Shown one piece after another: positions 1 through 12,029 of a DNA stretch of 64,000 bases. The translations under genes and the position numbers were made by a program. The notes under the pieces were generated by a model that was not told the origin of the DNA, searched no databases, and was given only the letters and a program-made list of their open reading frames with translations. Origin of the DNA: Siderastrea radians (lineage: Eukaryota > Cnidaria > Anthozoa > Scleractinia > Rhizangiidae); assembly GCA_964017195.1 (NCBI GenBank), contig OZ024889.1, forward strand, positions 67,395,858 through 67,459,857. Reading direction: 5' to 3'. Every line of letters starts with the position of its first letter. Position 1 is the stretch's first letter.

Positions 1-650
1 CACAATCCAGAAGCCCAAACTAAAAATTTACCCTGCTGTATTGAGTAAATGTCATCATACGTCACATCACGGATGAACAGAGATGATGCAGACCCCAAAC
101 CACATATTCCCCTGTATATGTTTTTTTTTTAAATTCCCTTTCACATTCAGCGCACATTGCCTTGCCAACGAGCAAGAATAAACGGCTCTCCAATGTGTAC
201 CTTGTTTTTCTTTTCTGGCATCTGCTGTAATGGCTAGTGTTAAATCCACTACAGACAGCCTAGGTCTTGGTGTGTAAGGCGAGTGCTTGTGCTGCTCTTT
301 TAAGAGGCATTTTCGTTGCATTTTCTGAACAGAAAAGTTTTGTGGAGTTGTGGTTTTGTACAGGGGCGACGGACCGACTAGGAAAAATGAAACATCTTTA
401 CAAATAAAGCTTCTCACTCTTACTTTATTAGCTGCAGTTACTCTTTATGCTGTAATATACCTATTTTACCGTGTGTAAGATTGTATGTGTGTTTGTGAGG
501 GGCGGGGGGAGGGGGGCGACAGGGGGTTTAAACTTCACGCTTCCCGTACCCTTTAATTCCGGTTTTCGCCCTATTTATGTTGGCTCCCGCCTCTTTGCAC
601 TTTCTGGATTGTAAAATATTGCGCTAAGTTGAGTATTTTCCCCCTTTCTG
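1..650. repeat. Dispersed repeat family, copy A (left part cut by window edge)
   Basis: The stretch matches parts of three other copies in this window (about 3.7-5.6, 22.3-23.5 and 24.4-26.3 kb). Shared landmarks are a 'caaactaaaaatttaccc' segment near position 18, a region around 330-400 with 'agttttgtggagttgtggt', and a G-rich run followed by 'cgccctatttatgttggctc'. In the other copies the preceding sequence carries 'cagtggcaccccgatataac', which resembles the termini of pogo/Tigger-type transposons. I see no intact reading frame. Homology stops near 650 and the next part of the family resumes near 2436, so a LINE fragment and other sequence appear to have been inserted. Confidence 0.6.
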
Positions 651-1520
651 CTACTTCCCTCCATAATGGTAATTCCATTCATGACCTGCTTGAATTGTCC
701 GATGCCTTTAATGATCACTTTTTAGACGGCGCACGTGCGGTAACGCACGTCACGCCGACTCGTAAAATGCACTTTTTTTCGTTTTCGTCGTCGTCGTGTC
801 CGTCAGCTACTTAGCCTTCTTGAGTTCGCGCGGCCTTTTGAACAATGGGTTTGATGTTATAATGACGTAAACACAGATTTTATCAGGTTGGAAATCCAAT
901 CTATCAAATACTGGACACACTAAGGAATAAACACTGATGATCTTTAGTGAAGATCTTTTTAAGTTGAATTTAATTTTCCACGTAAGATCGCTGAAAACTT
1001 CAGGGTAGTATTGACAAAATACATTAGAATCGCTGTGGACGTGTTTTTAAAGGGAATACGGTGACAGATCATGTCGGACGTCCATAATATAATATGTTTA
1101 GGTACATTTAATTCCTCACATACCGGAAGTGCAAATTGTCCATAACAGGACACCGGAAACCACGAACTACTTAAGTTTATTACATACAGGAACTGCTAAT
1201 TGTGCAAAGCAGGTGAGCGAAGGCCAATGTTAAAAGTCTGTTTTACTTTTCTGTTTGAAGTAGTGTTGGTCAGGAAAAAATGAAAGGTAGAAAGGAGTCT
1301 AATTTCCTCTTTTTAAGTAAAGGTAAGGGTTGAAATGTTTATTTCGCTGTTTTTGAGGACATTTCGTTGATAAGGGGCAGCGTTTACAAAGCTTAGTGAT
1401 TACTTGGGGCTACTGCTGTTTTTATGACGCAAACAGATAGATTTTATCAGGTTTGAAATACCTGACATACTAGTGAATAAATAATAACATGACCTTTACT
1501 GAAGATCTTTTGCTGCTGGC

Positions 1521-2041
1521 ATCGGAGTGCTAAGGCGTTCTAAAGCTTTTGCTCCATTTGACACTCTTCAAACTATGTATACTTCTTTAGTTCAGCCACA
1601 CTTCGATTACTGTAGCGAGATTTGGGGATGCTGTAATAAAACTCTCTCTATCAAACATCAGAAACTCCAAACTCGTGCGGCGCGCATTCTTTTAAGGGCA
1701 AGTTATGACACCAATGCTGACTCCATTATCGATAAACTTGGCTGGAGAAAACTTGACAACTTGACACGCAAAGACAAATTAATAAAACTACAATGGTATA
1801 TAAAAAACTCAATGGACTAGTACCTAATTATCTTCGTTCGAAATTCACCGCTCGTAGCAATGTCTCCAGTTACTCTTTAAGAGACACCAATGGCAAACTT
1901 GCTAGTCCTCTACCCCATACAAACTTCACGAGAAATAGTTTCAGCTACTCTGGAGCATTTTTTTGGAATAGCCTTCCTGATGAGCTGCGGCAGGCGAACT
2001 CTCTTGGGTCATTCAGGGTTGGCTGCAAGCAATTCTTCTGA
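1521..2041 (+). pseudogene. Reverse transcriptase C-terminal fragment, frameshifted
   Basis: The first frame (1527-1820) reads through SLVQPHFDYCSEIWGCC, a hallmark of the region after the RT thumb in jockey/CR1-like non-LTR retrotransposons. It continues with a KLQ..AARIL segment. Around position 1793 the coding frame shifts by one base, and the next frame gives NGLVPNYLRSKF, then FFWNSLPDELR, and a stop near 2041. The catalytic RT core (the YADD box) is absent upstream, so this is a 5'-truncated, frameshifted relic. The family assignment comes from the motifs seen; the clade is not certain. Confidence 0.7.
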
Positions 2042-2139
2042 AGATCTATCTACACAGCACTTATGTAGAGCAGGCTCGTAGTTTAATAAGGTTTTATCAA
2101 ATTGTTATGTATTTTAGTGGTTTTTAAGTCCTGATAAGT

Positions 2140-2379
2140 GAGGCCCTGTTATGGTTTTAGGATTATGGATTATTAGGGTTTTTTAGAGAAGGGCCGTACG
2201 GATTATCGGCCACTAAATTTAAAGATTACGGATTATTTCTTTTTAGAATTTTATTTTAGGGATATAAAATGAAATTTTATTTTAGGGATACCTTGTTTAC
2301 AAAATTGGGTTACGGATTATTTCCAAAATTTACCCAGGATTATGGATTATTCAGACCCCCCCCCCCCTAACAGGGCCTC
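2140..2379. mobile_element. 240-bp MITE with 12-bp TIRs and 6-bp target duplication
   Basis: The element begins GAGGCCCTGTTA and ends with its exact inverse complement TAACAGGGCCTC. It is flanked by the 6-bp direct repeat ATAAGT (2134-2139 and 2380-2385). It has split the 3' tail of the LINE, so it is younger. The interior repeats 'ggattatggattatt'-like words at least five times and has a 14-C run just before the right end. It has no coding capacity. The superfamily is unclear. Confidence 0.75.
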
Positions 2380-2435
2380 ATAAGTCGATCGACCGTGTTT
2401 AAAAATAAAGTTATTCATTCCTTCATTCATGCATT

Positions 2436-2700
2436 TCATTCATCTTGGGAATCCCGTTTCCCACCCCCTCTTTTCCCGCCTCCCTTACCCCTCCTACCCC
2501 CTTTTCTCCCAGGCCCCCGTCCCCGCCCCCGTCCCCGCCTCCGTCCCCGCCCCCGTCCCCGCCCCCGTCCCCGTGTCCCCCTACACAAGTTGTTGAACTC
2601 CTGTAGGAAACTTTAATTTAAGGTAACATTTTAGTGCAAAGTTTGGGTCAAATCAGCTGACGTTAACGTTCAGTTAGGTTACATTTTACATGCGATTTGA
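2436..2700. repeat. Continuation of repeat copy A, with CCCCGT-rich minisatellite
   Basis: From 2436 the sequence 'cttgggaatcccgtttccc' matches the corresponding part of copy B near 5129. Positions 2511-2572 are a short tandem array of CCCCGT/CCCCGC hexamers. From about 2585 the text 'ttgaactcctgtaggaaa' matches the start of copy B near 3730, so the end of one repeat copy and the start of another abut here. The proline-rich open frame over this region is only a product of the low-complexity composition. Confidence 0.5.
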
Positions 2701-2889
2701 TACAATATGATATATATATGTAATTCTTTCTGAAGGCCAAAAAACTTCCGTACTACCATTTCATTGTGCCATTTACGTTTTTGCTCAGAAAAGAATAACG
2801 GTCTTCAAAAGGTCAAAAGCTCTCGAAATTTGCTAAAAAAGGAACTTGATAAAGTAAATGTCAAAGCTTTTAATAACCTATTTATCCTC

Positions 2890-3680
2890 TTCATAGGTGA
2901 CACTCGCGGCATTGGACAATTAACAATTATCCTGCGAAATCGCGCGGAATATCTCCTGATACTTAGCCGACGAGGCCGTAGGCCGAGTTGGCTAAATCAG
3001 GGGATATTCCGCAAGATTGAGCAGGATAATTGTTTTATTATTCAACAAATTCCCATCGACTACCATTTTCAAAACGAGAAAAACTACGGCTCCATGATAA
3101 AAACGCTAAAAGCTAGCAACACATAAAGCTTAATAAAAATCAAAACAGAACTTCAAGAAATCGAAGTTTACTGCCGTTCACTTAAAAAAGACTTATTTAC
3201 AAACTCATGTTTGGAAATGACAAGACAAAGGAAAAAAAATACTGCTACCTTACCGAGAATAAGTCCTCTTCCTGTGAATTAAAATCTTTTCAACTTTAGT
3301 CTTTACAACTTTCCGTGAGCAAGTCTGCTGCTTCGTTCGCAAAAGCATTTTCTTGGTTGAGTTCTCACTATGAAAATTCCAAGTCAACCTCTGGATATCT
3401 TTGTGAGCTGAAGCAAACACTTGTTGACATTTTGAGAGCATTTAATCGTGGAAAGTTTCTTCCAGAGAGTTAAAATTTACCGAGAACACTGCTAAAACTG
3501 CCTTGCTTTTCAAAATGGCCGCCAAACAAGCAATGAAAGAAAATGTGCAGTGCACTTCCAAATATGGTCATCTACGTATATCGCAGGATATCTGTCATGT
3601 AAGATGACAGATATTGAGGGCTTCCTTACCATATATGGGCATAGTGACAATTTGTTGAATAATAAGCGGCGATATACGTA
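2890..3680. mobile_element. Fold-back MITE-like elements with nested hairpins
   Basis: Positions 2921-3035 form a long imperfect hairpin: 'caattatcctgcgaaatcgc' and further bases pair with 'gcaggataattg' downstream, around a 'gccgacgaggccgtaggccg' centre. A second pair, 'ttattattcaacaaatt' (about 3036-3052) and its inverse complement at about 3645-3665, encloses about 600 bp. Inside the right side, 'gatatctgtcat' and 'atgacagatat' (3588-3616) form another hairpin, and 'acgtatatcgc' (about 3575) pairs with 'gcgatatacgt' (about 3669). No gene is visible in it. Confidence 0.55.
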
Positions 3681-3682
3681 TC

Positions 3683-5640
3683 TTGAAGTGGTATCATGCC
3701 GTATCCTAGAAACTAATTATTAAAAGTAGTTCAACTCCTGTAGGAAAGTTTAATTTAAGGTTACATTTTGAGGGCAAATTTTGGGTCAAGTCAGCTGACA
3801 TTAACGTTTTCGGTGTGATGGAGAAAAATAAATGAAATACTGTACTGTTTTGTTTGTAATCTTAAATATATTGTTGTTTTCCATACGCGTGCCGATGATT
3901 AGTCAAGAATAATATATTTGTTTGAAAGTCTGTTGAAAGTTGCGTGTGCCCTTGTCAAATATCACTTCATGACGTTAATTAATAAACTTACTGAAAAACA
4001 CTTCACTGGAAAGTTGCCAAATAGAGTTTTCTTTTTTGACACATTGAGTGTACTTAACGCACGTCCATACTCAGTATCTGTCATGACAACGAGACTTGGC
4101 TAGGAATGAGTCGAGGAAATATGCACTTGAGGCAATATGTTCGTCAAGTTGCGGCTCAGCGACCACTGATCATGGCTTGTTTTAGTCCCAAAACTAAAAA
4201 AAAGACTTCAGCTTTACTATGCATTTGTCTGGATAGAAGCGGTTACCGTATCAAGGGTAGACTGGCAAGCTTTACATTTGTCGGAAAATTAATAAAAGTG
4301 CCGTTCAGAGATCCACATACAGTGGAAGCCTGATATAACGGACCCCTTTACAACGACACCCCTGTTTAACTGTGAAATACTTCAGCCCGGCCAAAGTTAC
4401 AGTGAAATGGATGAGACAGGAACCCGATATAATTGAAGAATCCTGGTATAACGTAATCCCCGATATAACGAACTCAATCCAGGAGCTCAAACTAAAAATT
4501 GACCCTGTTATAATGAGTAAATGGCAACACTTATAACATCACGTGTAACAGATGAACAAAGATGATGTAGACCGACTAAAACAAATTCCCCTGTGTATGT
4601 TTTCTTTTGAAATTCCCTTTCATTTTCAGCGTGCACTGCCTTACGATTGAGCGAGAATAATTGAAACAGCTCTTCGATTTTCACCTAGTTTTTTTTTTTT
4701 TCTGGCATCTGCTGCAAAGGCTGAGTGCTAAATCCACCACAGGCAGCCCAGGCTTGGTGTGTGAGACGAATATTCGTCCGGCTCTTTTTAAAACCGTTTT
4801 CGTTGTATTTTCAACAAAAAAGTTTTGTGAGTTGTGGTTTTGTAAGGACCGGCCGACCAACTAGGAAAAAGGAAACACCTTTAAAATAAAGCTTCTCACT
4901 TTTACTTTATTAGCTGCGGTTACACTTGGCTGTAATATCTATTTCACCTTCACGGTGTGTAAAATTGTAGAGCGGGGGGACAGGGGGTTTGAACTCTCCG
5001 CTTCCCATACCCTTTAATCCCGGTTTCCGCCCTATTAATGTTGCCTCCCGCCTCTTTGCGCTTATTCGATTGCGAAATATTGCGCAAAGTTGCGTAATTT
5101 TTCCCTTAGTCTCCGTCTTCCCACCACTTGGGAATCCCTTTTCTCGCCCCCTCTTTTGCTTCCTTCTGTACCCCTCCCGCCCCGGGCCTTTCCTGCCGGG
5201 CTCCCGCCCCGCTGTCCCCCTCCAAAATTGTGTGCAACAGCGGTTCGGATATCCATAGGTACGTCTAGTACCCGTTTCTGAGGTGTTTTCATCAGAGTTT
5301 TTTCGCAATCTCGAGGTAAAATAGCCAAACAAAACGCAGTACAAATAAGCGACAGCACGGCTTTTGATTAGTAATGCATCGACGTGTCATTATCGGACCA
5401 AATAAAAGAGATTTGTGCGTTTCTCTCCAGTATGGTAACAATTTTGTTTTGCGTCGTTTTTTCAACTCACTGACAGTCGGGCTTTCGCAGCAAAATTGCT
5501 GTTTTGAGCTATATGCGCCGTATTTTGATCGCTATCTTCTCTATTCTATTCCACACGCCTTAAAATTCCTTTCCAGCACGAAAAATCCCATTCAAAATCT
5601 GCTTTTCATTTCAAGACGCTAACAAAATGCAAACGATGGG
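3683..5640. repeat. Dispersed repeat family, copy B
   Basis: This copy is homologous to 22268-23520 (copy C) and 24440-26350 (copy D). It starts with 'cttgaagtggtatcatgccg', which matches copy C at 22268. Position 4319 begins 'cagtggaagcctgatataac', a pogo/Tigger-like terminus, followed within 150 bp by several further 'gatataacg' words. The opposite inverted terminus is not visible. The right part (about 4970-5280) is the GC-rich block shared with copy A. Open frames in it are not conserved between copies and are rejected as genes. Confidence 0.6.
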
Positions 5641-5983
5641 CTCTCGCCCTCAGCCAATCAAATGCGAGTATTTTTGGCGCTATGCTAATCAGGAGTCCGT
5701 TATTTTACCCTCGTTAGAGAGAAAATGAAGAAAAAATGCCCTCTGTCTCAACCAATCAGCAATCAGTAATTTTGACCTCTATATAGCTATGCTATAAGAG
5801 AGGCTAGCTCAAGCGATTTATGATTTCCTCAGTATATGAAACACCACACTAAAATTTACCGCGTTACAGCAAAAGAAATCACTTTTACCGCTATATATGT
5901 GAAACAATGGGCCGGCTTTTATCTGTAGGTGTGTCCTAGCCGGTTTAATAGCAACTTTGTAGTAACGATATCCTGGAGATTGG

Positions 5984-5992
5984 ACGACGACG

Positions 5993-6054
<62 letters not shown>

Positions 6055-6074
6055 TACTACTACTACTACTACTT

Positions 6075-6143
<69 letters not shown>

Positions 6144-6147
6144 TAAA
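5984..6147. repeat. (TAC)n trinucleotide microsatellite
   Basis: Nearly uninterrupted TAC/CTA repeats with a few TTC variants. The 'poly-Tyr', 'poly-Ser' and 'poly-Val' open frames over it are consequences of the repeat. It lies downstream of the amine oxidase 3' end on the minus strand and is absent from the paralogous segment at 27.3 kb. Confidence 0.95.
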
Positions 6148-6197
6148 TATGCTTTTGCAATACTGTAAAATCTTGCGGTCATGCAAATAAAGCAATT

Positions 6198-6199
<2 letters not shown>

Positions 6200-6232
<33 letters not shown>

Positions 6233-6247
6233 GTACTACTACTACTT

Positions 6248-6292
<45 letters not shown>

Positions 6293-6343
6293 GTACTACT
6301 ACTACTACTACTACTACTATAATAATAATAATAATAATAATAA
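6200..6343. repeat. (TAC)n array ending in (AAT)n
   Basis: A second TAC/CTA array, separated from the first by about 50 bp of unique sequence, turns into ATA/AAT repeats at 6320-6343. Together with the first array it makes about 300 bp of triplet repeats beside the polyadenylation site of amine oxidase gene 1. Confidence 0.95.
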
Positions 6344-6391
6344 ATCATAATAAGACGGACGTACACAATTTTGATCATTCAGTGGAATCAA

Positions 6392-6397
6392 TTTATT
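6392..6397 (-). terminator. Candidate polyadenylation signal AATAAA for amine oxidase gene 1
   Basis: On the minus strand AATAAA lies about 350 bp after the stop codon. The same hexamer sits at the corresponding place in the second copy (27436-27441), and its surroundings 'attgattccactg' are also similar. Conservation in both paralogues supports it. Confidence 0.4.
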
Positions 6398-6744
6398 TTC
6401 ACTGTAACGGCAATTAACAACTGGATAAAGTGGCAGTCCTTCTTTTTTTTCTTGTTGGTAACTCCTCGAACGACTGCATTAGAACTGAACCCTGATTTAG
6501 CTAATTCTAAAATTACCATTCACTGATCAAGCCAATAATTAAGAAACTAGAGTCACGGCAATAATCCCTCAATCAATTCCTTCTTGTCCTTCAGAATGAC
6601 CCCCCACTTTATGTATCTATTAAATGTCCTAGCTCGTACATGTGCCTAAACAAATAAGTATGAAAAACGAACAAACTAACAAGTGTAAGTGCTAGCTGTT
6701 GATCCGCCATTCCTGAAACGGGAGCACGGATTCTCCAAAGTGGT

Positions 6745-9700
6745 CTAAATGAGCTCCTCGGCAGGCTCGTACTCGTCACATTTCACTCCGTTGATGCAGT
6801 CGGCGATCTCATTGGCTTTATCACGCCCAGTGAAATAGGCTCCTTGTACGTAGCCATAATAATCACCACTGGTGCTTTCCCCAGCGAAGAAAAGATTCTT
6901 CAGTCGGCCGGCCATGTTGTCGTAATGCCCCCAGCTTGTACCCACGACTGGATCGGTCCACGATCCTCCCACATACGGGTTCTGTGACCACTTGCTGACG
7001 TGGATATCTAAAAATAAAACATGGAAACTGAGAAGTAATGCCTTTTCGTCTTTCATCTTTCTCCCTGAAGTACCGTTTCACCTGCACATATGATTTACAC
7101 CTATTTTATAGTTAGTTAGTTAGTTAGTAGTTTCCAAAAACTGATGTATTAACTGGCATGCCCAGAAGAGCGTTACAACGTTGGTCAAACCAACATAGTG
7201 GGGTCAGACAAGCGTGAGTCAAGTACTACCGCGTGTCCCCACTGAGGTTTATTTATTTCCAAAAGTTGCTGTTCAAAAGGGGAGGCTTATATACAGTTGA
7301 TGCAGAATTTAAGAATTTTTTTCCCAGGTAATACTTTACCTGTCGCTTGAGGTATTTTGCTTCCATACATTTTCCTCAGAGTCCTCATCACGTCTGCCAT
7401 CGTTTTCAAATCACTTTGCTTTTCCACTCTTAATGCCTCGTCTCCTGTTACTGCCGTGAACAGAGTGTTAGAACCAGGAAAGAAACCAGGTCTGTTCAGG
7501 TCGTAGAAAACTGGAAAAACTCCTGGCTTCCGAGACGAGTGCATAATCCACTCATGGTCGTCCCAGAAATCTCCCGGAAACTTCAAGAAAATCTTCGTGA
7601 AATAAACAGGTCTGAATCGAAATATGGCCTCTCTCTTCCAGTCAGGTAATGGTGGATCGAATGCTATCAGGTTACTTCCAAGAACACCAGAGCTGAACGT
7701 GGACAGCGCGTAGTCGGCGGTGAAGACCTCTCCCCCGGATGTGATCACAGTAACCCCATCGTCAGAATACTGGATCTTTCGGACAACTTTCTTCAGCAAA
7801 ATTTGGTATTTAAAATCCTTGTAGAAGTCACTGAAGATAGTCCAGTACCCATGCTGGTCAGTAATGAAGAAATCCTCTTCTGGGGGAAATCCCATGTTAT
7901 TCAGGGACGTTTCGTCTTCGTTGCCACCATATTCGAAATCGAGTTCATACCAGGACAGGGCTTTTTTCACTGGATTATTTGAACTCCAGCCGAGCATTTT
8001 TAGGGCAACAGAGACAGGCATATCTCTTGGAGGGTAGTCTTGTTCACCTCTTTCCTCACCCATCTCAAATAACTTGTGGCTAACTTTCTTCCATTTGTCA
8101 ATAAGTTTCAAATTGGTGATATCCTGGCCAAAGTCATTTCTGAATTCAAAAGAAGAATATATATCTGATTTGATTACTTGCTTAGACAAAACACATCAAA
8201 GTTTAGAAAATACAGCAAACAGCAAATACACCGAATTACTGAATTATAGTAGTAAGAAATAACCATCCCACGTTTAGACATTGCCATGACTTTGAAGCCA
8301 TTATTTAACAAAGTTTAGATAGTGTTTAAGAAATGTTCGGTCTCAATCAGTCTTATGCAAAGTCTAAAACCACTTACAAGGATGAGTGACAAGAAATTGA
8401 AGCTAGCCCTGTGAATCAGTACCACCAGCCATGTCTACTTTTCTCAAACCCGAAACGAGAACAGGCGTTAGAATGCAACTCGCGAGCGCGCTGGAACGAT
8501 AGGCTGCCGCGTGGAGCTCAACTCGCGAAAGGGGAGAAGAGGAAGAGAGAATCTTCTTTATTATTCGAAAATAAAGGCCAAAAAAGATGAGAAACGATTA
8601 GAGATATACAGGTCATACAGAGTGGTAGATAGCATTTTACTTAACCGGCCAGTTAGGTGAACTTGGGTTTTCCCCGACACATCTGATCAAATCACAACTA
8701 TTTTAGGCACTGCAAGTTACCTCTATCCTCTAAAATAGGCAGCCAAACAGCCGTCATTTTTCTCCGATCCGATCAATCTCGTACCTAGAGTCCTCAGGTT
8801 TCTTGGTCAGCGGACGGTCGGCGGGAGAGACTCGGGAGTAAATCCTGCTGTTAGATTCCTTACTAATTTTGTCACAGTGAACAGCCAATCAAAAGAATCA
8901 AATTTCTGTCGTTAAAATTTCCTCCTGAGGACTCTGTGATGTGCGAGATTGCGATCCGATCTGCGAGAGACAAAACCGCAAGACGCAAGTAACGAAGGCG
9001 CAGCGAATCGCCCCATTTATTACTGATTCTTTACGCGCTGTATTAATCCTGTACTAATCTGGTGCTTAGATCCACTCAACGATTTCGCTGGGGGCAAATT
9101 CAATTTCATTTCCCTCGCATCGACGAGCTGGTTACAAACCATTCCAAATTTTTTGCTTTCAAACCACGACAAATACAGCAATTTCTCCCTTTTGTCTCGC
9201 AAATAAATGAGGCAAACTTAGTCAATTACTGACAATAAATTTCACCGTTTAACGATTGTGTCCTCAATGAACATTCCAGTTTTTATGTAGTTCTGTTACA
9301 TTGTAAATTTGGACGACCATTGTTCCAAAATAGTTGGCAAATTTTTTCTTCAGGCCACAAGACAGGCTTGCGTTACGACGTGTGACGTCATTTTCATTTT
9401 TTTGTCAACCGGTCTCTCTGAACAAACGGAAAAAATAGCGTAGGACGGTTTAAATCGTTTCACAAGTTATTATACACCGGCTGACTAAATCAAGTCGCAA
9501 GTAGACGGCAAGTTGAAAACTTCTGCTGACTCGGCACTTCGTTTCGCTAGGACTTGACGAGTTTAACTTCAACTTCGCGTGCAAGTTGTTGCAAGTCTTT
9601 TATGGTTTCTGTGGCACCCAACGCACGGCGAAATTCTTCTCAGTATCGCTTTCTTTGGATTGGATGCCATGCTTGCATTGAAATATCTTGTTGTAAATTG

Positions 9701-10238
9701 CGTCTTACGTTAATTTTACGTTTGGTTTTGGCCGTTTCAATAGAGTGACTATACTTTGTGAAATTGTTGCACCCTAAAATCCTAAATGTTTTGTTTCCTT
9801 TTGTCTACTTTGGTATAATGGGCACTGGCCGTGATTACACCAGTTTTTCTAAACTGAATTGCACTCAACTCACCTTATACAAACGTCACTGTAGTTCGAC
9901 ATATGCCCTCTTAAGCGGTACTTTTTCCGTAAAGGCAATAGCGGATTGTCTTTTTCTTCCACGAAATGAATCCAGTTGGCACCTTCTTCTACTTTCATGC
10001 CAGCAAATGGTACCTGTTTCATCCGGCCTCCAATGTAGTCTTGCGCTTCTAATATCAGAAAGTCTGTGATACCTTGATCGTAAAGCGTCTTAGCAGCTGT
10101 GATACCGGCGGCTCCAGCTCCTAGGATTAAGACTTTCTTCCTTCCATAGTCTGGGGGCGGAATGGCGCTGCCCAGAATTCGAGGTAAAACGGCCAGGATA
10201 ACAGAAACAGCGAGCAGAAGCGGCAAGCTGCTCTTCAT
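6745..10238 (-). CDS. Secreted flavin polyamine-oxidase-like protein, copy 1 (475 aa)
   Basis: There are three coding exons: 10238-9874, 8139-7340 and 7007-6745 (365+800+263 nt, phases 2 then 1). All have GT-AG boundaries. The predicted enzyme is an FAD-dependent amine oxidase acting on polyamines outside the cell or in the secretory route. Residues 1-25 form a hydrophobic signal peptide. GAGAAG at 40-45 is the dinucleotide-binding GxGxxG, followed by IGGRM (69-73) and EEGANWIH. YFTKIFLKFP contains Lys304, which aligns with the flavin-contacting lysine of plant polyamine oxidases. The last exon has FFAGESTSGDYYGYVQGAY, the C-terminal FAD-binding signature. The length is typical of secreted plant-type polyamine oxidases (about 470-500 aa). 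The start at 10238 is chosen because the signal peptide begins there and a splice-acceptor-like 'tttcag' lies just upstream, so an untranslated first exon is likely. The exact substrate (spermine, spermidine or an acetylated form) cannot be told from sequence. Confidence 0.9.
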
Positions 10239-10650
10239 GTTAGTTTTCCCTGAAATACAGTTCGCCAAAAGTGGGTATAGATGAGTATCAGCTCTGAGCA
10301 TGAGTTCAGCAAGTTAATCAATCTAGTTGAGCTTCAGTAAATATAGCTTTCCTACAATTCGAGTTTGCAGTGTGCGCAAAAAAACGCTTGTAAAAGACTT
10401 ACATAGGGGCAGTCAAAGGAACGGTTCGGTGGAACATCTATTACAAAGATGTGACGAAAAACTAAGTGTTCTTTCGCAAAATCTCACCTCGTTTCGTAAC
10501 ATGGGAAAATTATTTTCTTCTGTTTCGAGGGCAAATTCGTCGATTACAGAGAAAAATACTGTCAGCTAGAATTTTTGGAGACCAACAGCAGCTCGGAAAT
10601 TTGAAGAATGAAATTCTGTTCCCTAAATTTTTTTGCCCCAAAACTTTCAG

Positions 10651-10848
10651 CTAAAGAATGTGAACAGACCAGGGCGGCTGTGTTAGGTCTCTGAACTCTG
10701 AAACAATCGTAAATCTTTCACTTATATTTTCTCCTCGGTCGACCCTGGAATGATACAGTGGCCATGGGAATGTGGCTGTTGCCTGAGCTGATCGTGGAAG
10801 AAATGCAGTAAAGCCAAAGACTACAAAGGGAAGACTGCCGATCTTCAT
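10651..10848 (-). other. Possible leader-peptide exon upstream of amine oxidase gene 1
   Basis: The minus-strand frame starts with MKIGSLPFVVFGFTAFLP, a signal-peptide-like stretch, about 600 bp upstream of the amine oxidase start. The corresponding sequence in the duplicated segment (about 33000-33085) is similar but lacks the ATG and part of the tail, so the frame is not conserved as coding. It may be a remnant of an alternative first exon or a chance frame. I see no known domain. Confidence 0.2.
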
Positions 10849-11305
10849 GATCTTTTTTACTATTTAGGGTGTGTCGAAACAACAAAATTTCAATTATGCA
10901 CTGATTCGACAAATGACATTACTCTGCCTTTAAAACTGTAGAACTGCGATGCAAGTCAAAACTTGCTGTGTTATTTTCGGAATACAGAGCCGTGACGAAC
11001 TATACGCCTTTCAACTGCCTTTCGTGTGGCCTGCCCAGTTCTAGGTTTGGGGGAATCTCCGTGAAAACCGTTAACTTCTAGTTTGAATAATCATTCCAGG
11101 AGACGACAAACAAAACAAAAGCTGTCTCAGCGGTATGGTCGGTAATTATCTGACGTTAAATGAATTCGGTCCATTAAAAGGCAAGCAAAAGGCAATGTTT
11201 AATTGAAGATGACGAAATAAATGCTGTGTATCCGATCGGAGTTATCACTGGAACTTAGTCTCAAGAGGAAGCTAAACCAAAGAATCCCTAGTTATTTTAC
11301 GTAAA

Positions 11306-11445
11306 GGTTAGACAATGAACGCGAGTGTTCCATGGGATATAGTGTCCCGAGCAAAGATAGAATGGCACGAGAAGGCAGGCCGAGTGGTACTCTATCTTGC
11401 GAGGGACGCTATATCCCATAGGACATGAGCGTTCATTGTCTAGCC
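11306..11445. mobile_element. Fold-back (palindromic) MITE-like element
   Basis: 'gttagacaatgaacgc' at the left and 'gcgttcattgtctagcc' at the right are inverse complements. Further in, 'atgggatatagtgtccc' pairs with 'gggacgctatatcccat'. The arms are about 60 bp with mismatches around a short centre. There is no coding sequence. The sequence from 11450 to about 12030 shows nothing recognisable. Confidence 0.6.
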
Positions 11446-12029
11446 GTCTTAGTACACGGTCACACCCACGAAGAATTCCGATTTTGCGTGCAGATTGTAT
11501 TTTTGCATTTTAATTTTTTAGCTCACCGCCTTGAAATGACGTTGCTATTTTGTTGACGATATTTTCGCTATTGTACACGTGCCCTTGAGTTGCAACGTTT
11601 TCAAGTACTTTACTGTGCATTTTATCGCAGTTGGTGCGTAAACGGCCATGAACCAATACACGGAAATCGAGGAACTCGAGGCAGTGATTGCCACTCAAGA
11701 TTTACTGGATTTATATTGGTGAAAGTAGTATCCAACGCGCAAGTGGAGAACCCGCAGGAAAAGCTAAGAGGCTAAAGTCAAGTTCAAGTACAACACTCGT
11801 TGGTCGAACATTAGGAAACAAATCTGTCCTTCTGTTACAATTAAGATCTGAACCGAAGAAATGATTTCTTATTTCATGTAAAGGAATGGTTTTTCTCTCG
11901 ATTTACCTTTTGCTATACTATTACACCGTAAGATTGCATTTTTTGTTTAAAAACTGATAAAATAGTGATTGTAGAATATAATTGTTTTCTGACATCGCCG
12001 TTGAAACTTTTGTTTTTATCGATTTAGTT

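Larger units (their letters stand above)
655..2436 (+). mobile_element. Decayed non-LTR retrotransposon (LINE) fragments
   Basis: Positions 660-725 translate to a peptide containing LLELSDAFNDHF, the type of linker found before the reverse transcriptase domain in jockey/CR1-like LINEs. Positions 1521-2041 encode the C-terminal part of the RT protein, and the 3' end at about 2400-2440 has the form AATAAAGTTATTCATTC followed by imperfect ATTC repeats, a LINE-type tail. The segment between about 730 and 1510 does not code for RT. It holds two related blocks of roughly 80-90 bp near 865-957 and 1425-1512, both containing 'gattttatcagg'. The element is dead. Confidence 0.6.
5815..11295. repeat. 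Segmental duplication, copy 1 (carries amine oxidase gene 1)
   Basis: Homology to 27200-33470 begins at 'tatgatttcctcagtatatg' and runs, in the same orientation, through the whole amine oxidase gene, its introns and its 5' flank. Insertions and deletions separate the copies: copy 1 holds long (TAC)n arrays not seen in copy 2, while copy 2 has a GATGAT array and about 300 extra bases in intron 1. Exon lengths are identical. The copies lie about 21 kb apart. Confidence 0.8.

Noticed and set aside
2395..2616. Proline/arginine-rich open frame
   Set aside because: It results from a CCCCGT/CCCCGC tandem repeat within a dispersed repeat copy.
4910..5358. Overlapping open frames of 98-144 aa on both strands
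   Set aside because: They lie in the GC-rich part of a dispersed repeat. The frames are not kept in the copies at 0.5 and 25.6 kb.
5818..6417. Long frames rich in Tyr, Ser, Val or Thr on both strands
   Set aside because: They are translations of the (TAC)n and (AAT)n microsatellites in every frame, with no coding context.
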